Source: DAOVXM01 sp963746255 (GTDB lineage: Bacteria; Chloroflexota; Anaerolineae; Anaerolineales; UBA4823). From it: a stretch of DNA of 64,000 bases. The notes under the pieces are model-generated. The model saw only the letters and a program-made list of their open reading frames with translations. It was not told the origin of the DNA and ran no database searches. The position numbers were made by a program, and so were the translations under genes. Location: NCBI GenBank assembly GCA_963746255.1, contig CAVVAJ010000005.1, positions 744,001-808,000 on the forward strand, given 5' to 3'. Shown in pieces: positions 56,322-64,000 of this stretch. How positions within the stretch are numbered: the stretch's first letter is position 1; each line of letters starts with the position of its first letter.

Positions 56322-57383
56322 TTATATCTTGCCTAACTTCGCAGGGGTAATGGACACATGTCCGGAGCCACCAAGCACCCCATTTACTTCAATGCCGACG
56401 GGAATAAATTTCGAAATTATTTCGATATTCGTGAGTAAATGTGATGTGATTTTTGGAGTAGTAAACTCCGATTCCCCGCCTGCGAATGACAGTGGAAGAA
56501 GTAATTGGTCAGCCAAGTATTCATCGAAAACTGCATCACTTTCCAAAAATCTCTGTAAGTCATCAGCAGCATCATCAGCAACGCTCTCAGCGCGTTTCTT
56601 GCGCTCTCCGAGGCTGAAATAACATGCCTGGGCAGGTTGGTTTACCAATTCTGTGTCAAATTTTCCTAATAACAACAACATAGTCCCTTTTGAACGTGCG
56701 GGCATAGATGTTGTCAGTATCTGGATATGATCACAAAAATCAACTAGGCGAATTTTCGCCTGTCTTTTCTGCCGGTACGCGATTTCTAGTGGCAGATTCG
56801 CTACTGCAGAGATACCCCTGATTTCGATTAGCTTACCTCGCCTGATACTGAATAGTGGCTTGATTTGATTAATTGGGCAGATGACTGCTGATATTTGACC
56901 AATACCTTCGGGGTAGAACCCTGCTTGATCCAGAACAATCCGGGCATCAAAACCAAGTGCGTTCATATATGGCAGCCATTGGTATGTTAGATAATGCATG
57001 CATGGAGCCCAGGGAACATGAGTCCCACCACTGATCCGCACGCTAGATGCAGCACGCGCAGTGGCCAATGGCAAGAAAATAGTTTGAAGGACCAATGCTG
57101 AAGAACCGGCTGTTTTTATCTTGAAATAATAACGGCCAGACCTAACTTTGTGAGGATTAAAACTCAATTCAGTAGAATTTAGTCTTACACCTTCAACTTC
57201 AGCTTGACTTATCGCTCTCGCAGCGTCTACAGCGCTTAAGTGCTGTGCTCTCAACCCAGGTTTCTTTCGGTTTTGACGTATATTTGTGATGTGAAATCCT
57301 TGGCCAGTAAGCATCGAGAGAGTAAGTGCACTGCGTAACACCTGCCCACCACCTTCTCCCTGAGCACCATCGATATCAATCAT
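56322..57383 (-). CDS. rtcA: RNA 3'-terminal phosphate cyclase
   Basis: 353 residues of the RtcA family, which makes 2',3'-cyclic ends on RNA using ATP. 'GAQGEGGGQVLRSALTLSMLTGQ' (5-27) is the hallmark N-terminal block, 'RQNRKKPGLRAQHLSAV' and 'ISGGTHVPWAPCMHYL' the substrate blocks. The catalytic histidine probably lies in 'KITSHLLTNIEIISKF', homologous to E. coli His309. There is no adjacent rtcB or rtcR. It overlaps the pseudouridine synthase by 4 bp (ATGA). Confidence 0.93.
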   Translation of the reverse strand: MIDIDGAQGEGGGQVLRSALTLSMLTGQGFHITNIRQNRKKPGLRAQHLSAVDAARAISQAEVEGVRLNSTELSFNPHKVRSGRYYFKIKTAGSSALVLQTIFLPLATARAASSVRISGGTHVPWAPCMHYLTYQWLPYMNALGFDARIVLDQAGFYPEGIGQISAVICPINQIKPLFSIRRGKLIEIRGISAVANLPLEIAYRQKRQAKIRLVDFCDHIQILTTSMPARSKGTMLLLLGKFDTELVNQPAQACYFSLGERKKRAESVADDAADDLQRFLESDAVFDEYLADQLLLPLSFAGGESEFTTPKITSHLLTNIEIISKFIPVGIEVNGVLGGSGHVSITPAKLGKI

Positions 57384-57958
57384 ACCGATCCATACCTATT
57401 ACTCAACAGCTCGTTTACTTTTTCTCGATGTAAGTCTCGAAATTGGCCGGCTGAAAGCCGATCCAGATTAAATGGGCCCAAGCCAACTCTTATGAGGCGT
57501 AATGTCGGGTAGCCAACCGCGGCTGTCATCCGCCTAACCTGGTGTTTCTTCCCCTCCCCAATCGTAATGGACAACCAAGTTGCTGGATGGTAATTTCGTA
57601 CTGGTGGAACCCTCTCAGGGTAATTAGGTGGCTCAATTACCGAGATTTGAGCAAATTTCGTTTGGACTCCCGGCAGCACAATCTCATTGTTGAGCTGTCG
57701 GATAGCTTCCGGAGATACCCGGCCTTCAACTTGCGCGTAATAAATTTTCTGGTGGTCATAGGAAGGATCCGATAGGATGTGGAGGAATTTCTTATCATCA
57801 CTTAAAATTAATAGCCCTTCACTACGGTAGTCCAGACGGCCAGCCGGATATATATCCGGAATTTTCAAATAATCTTTTAGGGTTGCACGGTTTGCTTGAT
57901 CGCTGAACTTTGAGAGAACTAGGTAAGGTTTGTGAAATGCAAGATATCTCGGCATCAT
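57380..57958 (-). CDS. Pseudouridine synthase, RsuA/RluE family
   Basis: 192 residues without an S4 domain, like RluE. Motif II 'GRLDYRSEGLLIL' carries the catalytic Asp; 'GEGKKHQVRRMTAAVGYPTLRLIR' is motif III. It modifies 23S or 16S rRNA uridines; the specific site is not resolvable. It is coupled to rtcA by the ATGA at 57380-57383. Confidence 0.88.
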   Translation of the reverse strand: MMPRYLAFHKPYLVLSKFSDQANRATLKDYLKIPDIYPAGRLDYRSEGLLILSDDKKFLHILSDPSYDHQKIYYAQVEGRVSPEAIRQLNNEIVLPGVQTKFAQISVIEPPNYPERVPPVRNYHPATWLSITIGEGKKHQVRRMTAAVGYPTLRLIRVGLGPFNLDRLSAGQFRDLHREKVNELLSNRYGSV

Positions 57959-58313
57959 TTAGATCCAGGTCGAAACGGGACTAATTTTATCCCGGCACTA
58001 AGATATCCGCTGTGATTGATGGTAAAACAACTAATTCAACTGGCCGATGATTATTGCGGGGTCAGGCAATCTGGTCACAGCGAACTCTTGAGAGTTACAC
58101 TCGATTATACTGGTTTCGGCTGTACCCTTTGCAAAAGTTTTTACGCAAGTGTGCTATCGCTAGTTAAAGAGGGAGCATCTCTGCTGGGATAAGAATCCAA
58201 CCGTTATTATGGGTTCTTTTTTACTCAAACCTTAGAAATATAGGCAGGATGCATTGCGATGGAATAATTATTTCCGAAAATGTCCTAATTCAGTTTTTCA
58301 TCGAGGGATTGAG
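57959..58313. other. 355-bp intergenic region with an orphan plus-strand terminator-like hairpin
   Basis: No gene. AAGAATCC (58191-58198) can pair with GGGTTCTT (58211-58218, one T-G wobble), followed by TTTT, in plus-strand orientation. No plus-strand gene precedes it, so it could end a short unrecognised transcript or be chance. Confidence 0.35.
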
Positions 58314-58967
58314 TTATCCATCCAACTCACTTTGCTTGCGGAGCAGTCGTTCCACTTCATCTGGTAAAATCGCATCGGTTAAATTTGCCCCTCTTAGTCT
58401 CGCACCAACGAGGTTTACCCCACTTAAGTTTGCGCCAGTTAGATCCGCTCTCTCTAATATCGCGCCACGTAAATCAGCACCTTCGAGATTTGATTCGAAG
58501 AGATTCGCATGGCTTAGGTCTGCACTGTGTAGATTTGCCCCAACGAGATCGGCTTTCCCTAAATCTGCACGTGCTAAGACCGCTCCGGTGAGATTGGCTT
58601 TATTCAATATCGCCCGCCCCAGAATCGCTCGGCTGAGATTGGCATCCACCAAAATTGATTCGGTCAAGATCGCCTTATCAAGATTTGCCCTAGTTAGATT
58701 TGCCCGAGTAAGATTCGCCTGAGATAAATTGGTGTTGCTTAGGTGCGCCTCAAAAAGATTGGTCTGATTTAAGTTGGCATTGGACAAATTGGAGTAAATC
58801 AATAAGGACCAGCTCATATCTGAACGCGAAAGATCTGCCCAACTCAAATTGCAGTCACTGAGATCTGCCATCCACAAGTTGGTCTCACTTAGGTTAATCT
58901 TGACCAACCAGAGTGGACGGGGACGGTTAAGTAGGTCGTATATTTGAAAACTGCTGAGATTTGACAT
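58314..58967 (-). CDS. Pentapeptide-repeat protein
   Basis: 217 residues, nearly all A(D/N)LXX repeats from about 25 to 200 ('ADLSDCNLSWADLSRSDMSW', 'ANLTRANLTRANLDKAILTE'). This builds a right-handed quadrilateral beta-helix. Known members mimic DNA (Qnr, MfpA, inhibiting gyrase) or have unknown roles. The presence of a gyrase-pinwheel gene 4 kb away is of interest but not evidence of function. Confidence 0.88.
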   Translation of the reverse strand: MSNLSSFQIYDLLNRPRPLWLVKINLSETNLWMADLSDCNLSWADLSRSDMSWSLLIYSNLSNANLNQTNLFEAHLSNTNLSQANLTRANLTRANLDKAILTESILVDANLSRAILGRAILNKANLTGAVLARADLGKADLVGANLHSADLSHANLFESNLEGADLRGAILERADLTGANLSGVNLVGARLRGANLTDAILPDEVERLLRKQSELDG

Positions 58968-59076
58968 GATTTACCTTCCTACGGATTTTCTATGGACGTG
59001 TACTAGTTTACACGCTGTTTCAGGTTGTGACAAGCGAAAGTTTGACACTACATGAATAATCAATAGAATCGTCCTC

Positions 59077-59793
59077 ATGAATAGTATTCTATTTCTACTT
59101 GCGGCGGTATTCTTAGCGGTATTCACTCAGAGTGTTTCCGGATTCGGCGTAGCGTTAGTAGCAATGTCGATATTGCCTGCCATTGTAGGGATCCAAACCG
59201 CGACACCCTTAGTCGCTTTGATTGCCATCGTTCTAGAATTATATTTATTCATGAGGTACCGCAATGCTTTTAACCTGCAGGCGATATGGCGGATCATTCT
59301 TGCTTCTCTAGTAGGTATACCGATCGGTTTGTACGCGTTGAAGCGGGTGAATCCGGAGATTATCGTTACATTTTTGGGAATCATTCTTGTAGCTTATGCG
59401 GTTTATGGATTGATCCAGTTGACACTACCTGAACTTGAACATCCTTACTGGGCTTTTCTAATGGGTTTTATTTCCGGAATTATCGGCGGTGCATATAACA
59501 CAGTTGGACCACCAGTGATCATATACGGCAATTGCCGGGGTTGGCCGCCGAATGAATTTAAGAGTAATTTGCAGGGATTTTTCTTGATTACAAGCTCGGT
59601 TATTACCCTCGGACATCTGATAAGTGGAAATCTGACAGTAGAGGTATGGAAATATTTTTTGCTAGCTGCACCAGCAATAATCTTGGGGATTATTGCTGGG
59701 GTGAGTTTTGATGATGTCATTAACCCCGAGTTGTTCAGGAAGATCGTTCTAATCTTGCTGCTAATAATGGGGATAAAATTAGTGATCGGGTGA
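59077..59793 (+). CDS. TauE/SafE-family sulfite/anion permease
   Basis: 238 residues with about seven to eight hydrophobic helices and the family's duplicated pattern ('SVSGFGVALVAMSILPAIVG', 'GFISGIIGGAYNTVGPPVII'). 'GAYNTVGPPVIIYG' matches the second TauE repeat. Members export sulfite, sulfonates or other organic anions. The gene is divergent from the pentapeptide gene and stands alone. Confidence 0.85.
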   Translation: MNSILFLLAAVFLAVFTQSVSGFGVALVAMSILPAIVGIQTATPLVALIAIVLELYLFMRYRNAFNLQAIWRIILASLVGIPIGLYALKRVNPEIIVTFLGIILVAYAVYGLIQLTLPELEHPYWAFLMGFISGIIGGAYNTVGPPVIIYGNCRGWPPNEFKSNLQGFFLITSSVITLGHLISGNLTVEVWKYFLLAAPAIILGIIAGVSFDDVINPELFRKIVLILLLIMGIKLVIG

Positions 59794-60120
59794 CTATAAT
59801 TCATGTAGGCTGATAACGGCTCGATTTCTATCCATTCGCCGCGGTTTGGATTCCTTAATAAACTTAGCGCAAATAACTCACCACACCCCTTGCACAAGTG
59901 ATCATCGACTATATTGGTTCCATTACCCTGCCGGAACGCAGTAAACTGGTAAACCTAATGATTAAGAACTCAACCGGTGCAATGTGCCTCATCAATGGCA
60001 CAATGATAGCCAGATGATGCAAGCATCGGAGTCCCACGCTGGTGGGCATTCTTAGCTCCGCAATAACAAATGCAGCAGTTGCAGATAGCATCGAATCTCA
60101 GAGGCATAGCATCAGCGCAA
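59794..60120. other. 327-bp intergenic region
   Basis: No recognisable gene. One plus-strand frame (about 59905-60017) reads 'ITLPERSKLVNLMIKNSTGA', faintly like a riboflavin DHBP-synthase segment, but it stops and has no support. Convergent genes end on both sides. No strong terminator was found. Confidence 0.3.
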
Positions 60121-61086
60121 TTAAAGATTGAGAGAGTCTCTAGCAATCAGTACAGCGCCAACCAGCACGATCCAGTCTCCTAATTCACTCTTCCCGATTT
60201 TATAGTTGTTATGGCTGCTGATGAATTCATATTTCTGCACATATCTTTTGATCGGGTCGATCAGAAGTTTACCCATCTTCGACACACCGCCACCAATTGC
60301 AATTACTTCCACATTAACCAGGCAAAGCATATTTGCGAGTCCCAAACCCATTGAATGAGCAATCTGATCGATCTCTTTTAATGCAAATTTATCACCGGCG
60401 CGTGCTGCCTCCGCTAGTTTGCGAGCATCGATAATCTGGGCATCCCCTCCGGCCAAATCCCATAGCATAGAGTTTTGGGGGACGTATCCTGTTGTTCGCA
60501 AACGTTGTTCAATCGCCCAACCTGAACACAGGTTCTCGATCTTTTCGGGCTTGCCCGGTTTGTGATGGCTCCAATCCGGTACATAAGTTTGTCCAAATTC
60601 TCCAGCGCCATATCCTTGACCATCATACAACTGCCCATTAACAACAATGCCGCCACCTACGCCGCTGCCCATATTGGTATAAAAGAAATATCGGCTCCCC
60701 CTACCACTGCCATTGTTGTATTCCCCCCAGGTGGCTGCATTCGAATCGTTGGCGATTACAGCTGGCAAATTGAACTTCTCCTCAAACCAGGTTTTTATCG
60801 GAAAGCCGCTCCAGCCGCGTATCTGCACAGATTTTAAAACCTCGCCCTTGACGGTATCTATCGGGCCACCAAAACCACAGCCCAGCGCAACCAATTCCCC
60901 TTTCATGTCACTTGCTCTGGTAGACATTGCCGGTATATTGTTTTCAAGCCATTCTCGGATGCCTGGGGCGCCTGCATTGACATCCACACTTCCATGACGA
61001 ATGTCGAGAATTTCACCATCACGGGTACTGATCGCTAATTGGAGCTTGGTACCGCCGATCTCTACACCCAATATATATTTTTCCAC
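60121..61086 (-). CDS. ROK-family sugar kinase
   Basis: 321 residues: 'GVEIGGTKLQLAIS' (ATP phosphate motif), 'VIANDSNAATWGEY' with the catalytic Asp, and 'TNMGSGVGGGIVVNGQLYDG' (ROK signature). The usual CxCGxxGCxE zinc motif is absent ('IENLCSGWAIEQ' stands in its place). It phosphorylates a hexose or an amino-sugar; the substrate is unknown. It is divergent from the GntR gene 231 bp away and likely regulated by it. Confidence 0.85.
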   Translation of the reverse strand: MEKYILGVEIGGTKLQLAISTRDGEILDIRHGSVDVNAGAPGIREWLENNIPAMSTRASDMKGELVALGCGFGGPIDTVKGEVLKSVQIRGWSGFPIKTWFEEKFNLPAVIANDSNAATWGEYNNGSGRGSRYFFYTNMGSGVGGGIVVNGQLYDGQGYGAGEFGQTYVPDWSHHKPGKPEKIENLCSGWAIEQRLRTTGYVPQNSMLWDLAGGDAQIIDARKLAEAARAGDKFALKEIDQIAHSMGLGLANMLCLVNVEVIAIGGGVSKMGKLLIDPIKRYVQKYEFISSHNNYKIGKSELGDWIVLVGAVLIARDSLNL

Positions 61087-61222
61087 CTGATATGCTCCTT
61101 TTTAAGAATTTAGCACTGGAAGTCACTTGCTTCAGTCTGGCTGCAATCCATATCGGGCGTGGATAGCATATTAATCAATTATATGTACGGTCATATAAGT
61201 TTTTATTGCATCATTATTTTAA

Positions 61223-61312
61223 TAGATACGGATATTTATCGTTATAAACGGTAAAAATTCCTTGATAGTAGCTAAGTTAATCATAGATTATAATTTAGAT
61301 ACGGATCTTTAT
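61223..61312. promoter_or_regulatory. Two direct-repeat operator candidates before gntR
   Basis: TAGATACGGATATTTAT (61223-61239) and TAGATACGGATCTTTAT (61296-61312) differ by one base and start 73 bp apart, close to seven helical turns. The second overlaps the predicted transcription start beside a TATAAT (61289-61294). The arrangement suits a GntR-family repressor that binds both sites, perhaps looping and autoregulating, and controlling the divergent ROK gene. Confidence 0.55.
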
Positions 61313-61316
61313 ATAA

Positions 61317-62126
61317 ATGGTCCCTCTTCAGGATTTCGCAAAGGATATTGCGAGCGGAATGGAATTCAGTCAAAAAAGTGTTGAAGAAATCGGAATCGCA
61401 CCCGTAGATGAAAATAGCCCCATCCCACTATATCACCAGGTACATATGGATCTATTGAATCTGCTTCAATCGGGTAGACTTCAGCCTGGAGATATGCTCC
61501 CTACTGAAAAAATACTCAGCGAAGCTTATCATGTCAGCCGTCAAACTCTCCGTGAAGCCGTTACGCGATTGGTGAATGAAAATTTGCTGGAGCGAACTCA
61601 AGGGCGTGGCACTGTTGTTTTGTCGGGTCAAAACCGCTTGAAATTCTTCTTGGATCGCAGTTTTGCCCAACAGATGATCGAAATGGGAGTAACTCCCCAC
61701 TCTGAGGTTTTGCGCATCAATCGACAAAAAATTGATAAAACTTCCCCATATTCCCTTCAGCGCAGAATGGGGAGCAGTTCTCTTGAGTTGATCCGGCTGC
61801 GATTTGGGGATAACATCCCGATTGGCGTACAGTATACGACTGTTATTACCGATGCATGTCTGGAGCTAGGTGATGAAGACTTTGAAAAAGAATCACTGTA
61901 CAGCCTGCTGTTGACCAAATACCGATTACCGATTACCCGGATTGACCAAGTCGTCAGAGCCGCGCTAGCCGACGAATGGCATAAATCCTTATTGAAAATA
62001 TCTGAAACTGCTCCCTTGCTATTGGTTTATACAACTGCTTACCTTGATAACGGTGAGCCTATCGAGGCTTCCACCAGTTATTACAAGGCCGATAAATATG
62101 AATTTAGTATTGTTCAGAATTACTGA
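61317..62126 (+). CDS. GntR-family (HutC/UTRA) transcriptional regulator
   Basis: 269 residues. An N-terminal winged-helix (about 35-105; 'PLYHQVHMDLLNLLQSGRLQ', 'LSEAYHVSRQTLREAVTRLV', 'RTQGRGTVVL') is followed by a UTRA ligand-binding domain (about 125-265). The gene is divergent from the ROK kinase and upstream of sugar-isomerase and UroD remnants, so the effector is probably a sugar or sugar phosphate. ATG 61317 is used; the later M14 ('MEFSQKS') is an alternative start. Confidence 0.88.
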   Translation: MVPLQDFAKDIASGMEFSQKSVEEIGIAPVDENSPIPLYHQVHMDLLNLLQSGRLQPGDMLPTEKILSEAYHVSRQTLREAVTRLVNENLLERTQGRGTVVLSGQNRLKFFLDRSFAQQMIEMGVTPHSEVLRINRQKIDKTSPYSLQRRMGSSSLELIRLRFGDNIPIGVQYTTVITDACLELGDEDFEKESLYSLLLTKYRLPITRIDQVVRAALADEWHKSLLKISETAPLLLVYTTAYLDNGEPIEASTSYYKADKYEFSIVQNY

Positions 62127-62187
62127 TGATACGAGGACTTGATCCTAACCATATCTATACAATAGTTTACCTAAAAAGGAAGACATA

Positions 62188-62483
62188 ATGAGACTCGGCG
62201 TATACACCGTGTTGTTTTCAGACCTACACCCGTGGAGATGATAGAGGCCGGTTACGCGTATTTTGCCTGCAGGTGGCTGCCAATCCTAGATCATTTTGAA
62301 AAAGAAAGTGTCAAATTCGCTCTGGAGGTGCATCCCACTGAAATCGCCTACGACATCCACACTACAAAACGAGCCTTGGAAGCCGTAGACTACCACCCGT
62401 CCTTTGGCATTAACTTTGATCCCAGCCACTTGGTGCACCAGCTGATTAATCCGGTCGAATTCATCAATACTCTCGAAGACCGC
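62188..62483 (+). pseudogene. Sugar-phosphate isomerase/epimerase remnant
   Basis: A good start (AAAAAGGAAG then ATG at 62188) opens with 'MRLGVYTVLFSDL', as TIM-barrel isomerases do, and stops after 17 codons. A second frame resumes with 'AGYAYFACRWLPILDHF', 'VKFALEVHPTEIAYDIHTTK' and 'FGINFDPSHLVHQ', typical of the central isomerase part. The protein is then cut off at about 62483, where UroD-like sequence begins without interruption in the same frame. N-terminal third and C-terminal part are missing. It is the isomerase half of a deletion chimera. Confidence 0.75.
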
Positions 62484-63579
62484 ATCCCTTTCGATCTCGG
62501 GGGATCGCCAATGTCTGGTATCCATATCACCGCCTACGAAAAACTAATCAAATATCTTGGGTTTGATGATCTCAATGCTGAGGTCTATGACCATATTCAA
62601 CAACTAGCGCTCCCTCATGAGCAGGTATTAAAACGTCTCGAGGTTGATATCCGCTCCATCAGACCTAGTAACCCGAAATCTTATAACCTGGATATTCAAA
62701 AAATTGGCGACTATACCGAATACACCGATGAATGGGGTGTGGGTTGGCGGAAGCCAATTGTGGGTGGACTTTATTATGACATGGTCTTCCACCCACTGGA
62801 ATATGCTCAAGACCATCGCGGAGATCGAGGATTATCCCTGGATAAATCCGAATGATGAAAGCCGCTATTCTGGTCTGGCAGAAACCGCCGCTAATCATGC
62901 CAATGATGGCTTCGGTGCCATCCATTGGTCAATTGGGCCCGGTGTATCCGAAACACACGCCTGGCTGCGAGGCTACAAAAAATACTACACCGATTTCTAT
63001 CTAAATCCGGACATCGCTGAGACCATCATGTCTAAAGTAGTGGACATCAAGATCGCCTATTGGGAAAATACATTAGCCAGATCTGGGAAATACGTCGATG
63101 TGGTCGTTGAAGCGGATGATCTGGCCGGACAGAACGGGCCGTTGATATCTCCCAAGATATATCGCCAGTTCATCAAACCCCAGCATACCCGCCTTTTTTC
63201 GGCCATCAAAAAGATCGCGCCCAATGTGAAAATATTTTTTCACAGCTGTGGTGCAGTCCACGACTTCATTGGTGATTTCATCGAAAGTGGAATTGACATT
63301 CTAAACCCCGTACAAAAATCGGCGACGGGCATGGACCTACGCCAGTTGAAGCAAGAATTTGGTAAAGATGTCGTATTTTGGGGTGGCGGTGTCGATACTC
63401 AAAGGGTATTCGATGGCGAAAATATCGCGGCAGTCAGAGCAGATGTGCGTCAAAACATCGCCGCCTTGAAATCAGGTGGGGGATTTGTATTCACACCTGT
63501 GCATAACACCCAGGCCAATGTGCCCCCACAGAATTACATGGCTATGTGGGAAACACTCCAAGAAGAAGGCTTATACTAG
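62484..63579 (+). pseudogene. Uroporphyrinogen decarboxylase-like protein (MtaA/MtbA type), truncated and frameshifted
   Basis: Sequence begins mid-motif as 'DRIPFDLGGSPMSGIHITAY', the usual UroD-like N-terminal motif (family: PDRVPvDLGG), so only the first 20-odd residues are missing. A frame change near 62805 divides 'GGLYYDMVFHPLE' from 'LKTIAEIEDYPWINPNDESR'. The rest is intact to 'MWETLQEEGLY' at 63579: 'EADDLAGQNGPLISPKIYRQ', 'FFHSCGAV' (His-Cys metal motif), 'FTPVHNTQANVPPQNYMAM'. Such proteins are cobamide methyltransferases or decarboxylase-fold enzymes. The stop codon TAG is shared with the edge of the 53-bp repeat. Confidence 0.75.
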
Positions 63580-63630
63580 TGTTCCGTCAAACGCGATATT
63601 TGTAGAAGCATAGATCGCGAATGGAACACT
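63578..63630. repeat. 53-bp palindromic element, copy 2
   Basis: AGTGTTCC (63578-63585) and GGAACACT (63623-63630) are perfect inverted ends; CGCGAT and ATCGCG form an inner stem. Length and the first 14 bases equal the copy at 25401. It abuts the UroD-like stop codon and precedes the HAD gene's GTG by 18 bp. Confidence 0.6.
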
Positions 63631-63648
63631 TAGTTGAAATGAGGATAC

Positions 63649-64000
63649 GTGAAAAGCAATCGATCTTATCTGAACAACAGCAATATTGAGAGCATCAATC
63701 CTGACATAACGCGCGGTAAGGTAAAATTCGCCATTTTTGATTTTGATGGCACCATCTCCTTGATCCGCGAGGGATGGCAACAGATCATGATCCCCATGAT
63801 GGTGGATATCCTTATGCAAACACCAACACATGAAAGCCGCCCCGAGATCGAAAAAATCGTCCGCACTTATGTAGCCAATACAACGGGGAAACAAACCATC
63901 TACCAGATGATCCGCTTAGCAGAAGAGATCGAAAAAAGAGGCGGCATCGCCCCATGAACCGCTGGTATATAAAAACCAATATCACGATTTGCTGATGGAG
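63649..64000 (+). pseudogene. HAD-superfamily hydrolase, frameshifted, cut by window end
   Basis: GTG 63649, preceded by GAGG. 'FAIFDFDGTISLIREGWQQI' holds the HAD nucleophile motif DxDGT. The frame stops at 63957, but text in the other frame continues naturally, 'HEPLVYKNQYHDLLME', so one base is gained or lost in the CCCC at about 63952. The gene runs past the window. It is probably a phosphatase of the sugar locus controlled by GntR. Confidence 0.6.

Noticed and set aside
58191..58222. Terminator of the pentapeptide-repeat gene
   Set aside because: The T-run is on the opposite strand to that gene, so the hairpin cannot end its transcript.
58249..58722. 157-codon plus-strand frame
   Set aside because: It is the reverse-strand shadow of the pentapeptide repeats, whose periodicity creates the long Ser/Arg-rich frame.
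59905..60017. Fragment resembling part of a riboflavin DHBP synthase
   Set aside because: Only about 20 residues look similar and flanking text does not follow the family.

Overview
This window looks like a chromosome segment of a free-living bacterium, most likely a Chloroflexota member of the Anaerolineae type. The assignment is inference. It rests on exported gingipain-family (C25) peptidases, a C-terminal YLPxV tail, a tandem transaldolase/phosphoglucose isomerase pair, fibronectin-like 'WETASE' membrane proteins and moderate G+C. No rRNA, tRNA, CRISPR array or complete insertion sequence was recognised.

Layout. (1) 1-10.6 kb is an accessory surface/peptide locus: an edge-truncated M23-type peptidase with a crystallin-like tail, a fibronectin-like membrane protein, an HPr-kinase-like ATPase, a 44-residue RiPP-like precursor with its own promoter, a badly frameshifted C25 peptidase, a PqqD protein, a second (frameshifted) fibronectin-like membrane protein and an intact C25 lipoprotein. 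(2) 10.6-24.8 kb: a fused ABC ATPase-permease, pgi and tal, a deletion remnant of a glycogen debranching enzyme, two paralogous zinc-ribbon membrane proteins, ychF, an EamA exporter, an MrfA-like helicase carrying an HNH module, and a broken DegV gene. (3) 24.8-34.4 kb: a DinB-like protein, a broken GNAT gene, three MFS transporters (two broken), prs, glpK and an esterase. (4) 34.6-38.6 kb: a formate dehydrogenase whose internal TGA almost certainly encodes selenocysteine, plus fdhD. (5) 38.8-49.8 kb: PPK2, a REC-GAF-PAS-GGDEF-EAL protein, a metallophosphoesterase, an MFS protein, a heterodimeric ABC exporter, a small ferredoxin and a methyltransferase. (6) 49.9-58.0 kb is a tightly packed minus-strand run: membrane MutS-like ATPase, GH13 amylase, stand-alone GyrA C-terminal pinwheel, CPBP protease, Pol IV, rtcA and a pseudouridine synthase. 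(7) 58.3-64 kb: a pentapeptide-repeat protein, a TauE/SafE permease, and a sugar locus (ROK kinase, GntR regulator, fused remnants of a sugar isomerase and a UroD-like protein, HAD hydrolase).

Two features deserve most attention: the peptide locus at 2-10.6 kb, which does not match a complete known RiPP pathway, and the selenocysteine-containing formate dehydrogenase. About nine genes are interrupted by frameshifts, an amber codon or internal deletions. The deletions and stop codon suggest real decay, but several one-base indels could equally be assembly errors. Many genes are packed with ATGA overlaps. A 53-bp palindromic element occurs twice (25401 and 63578).
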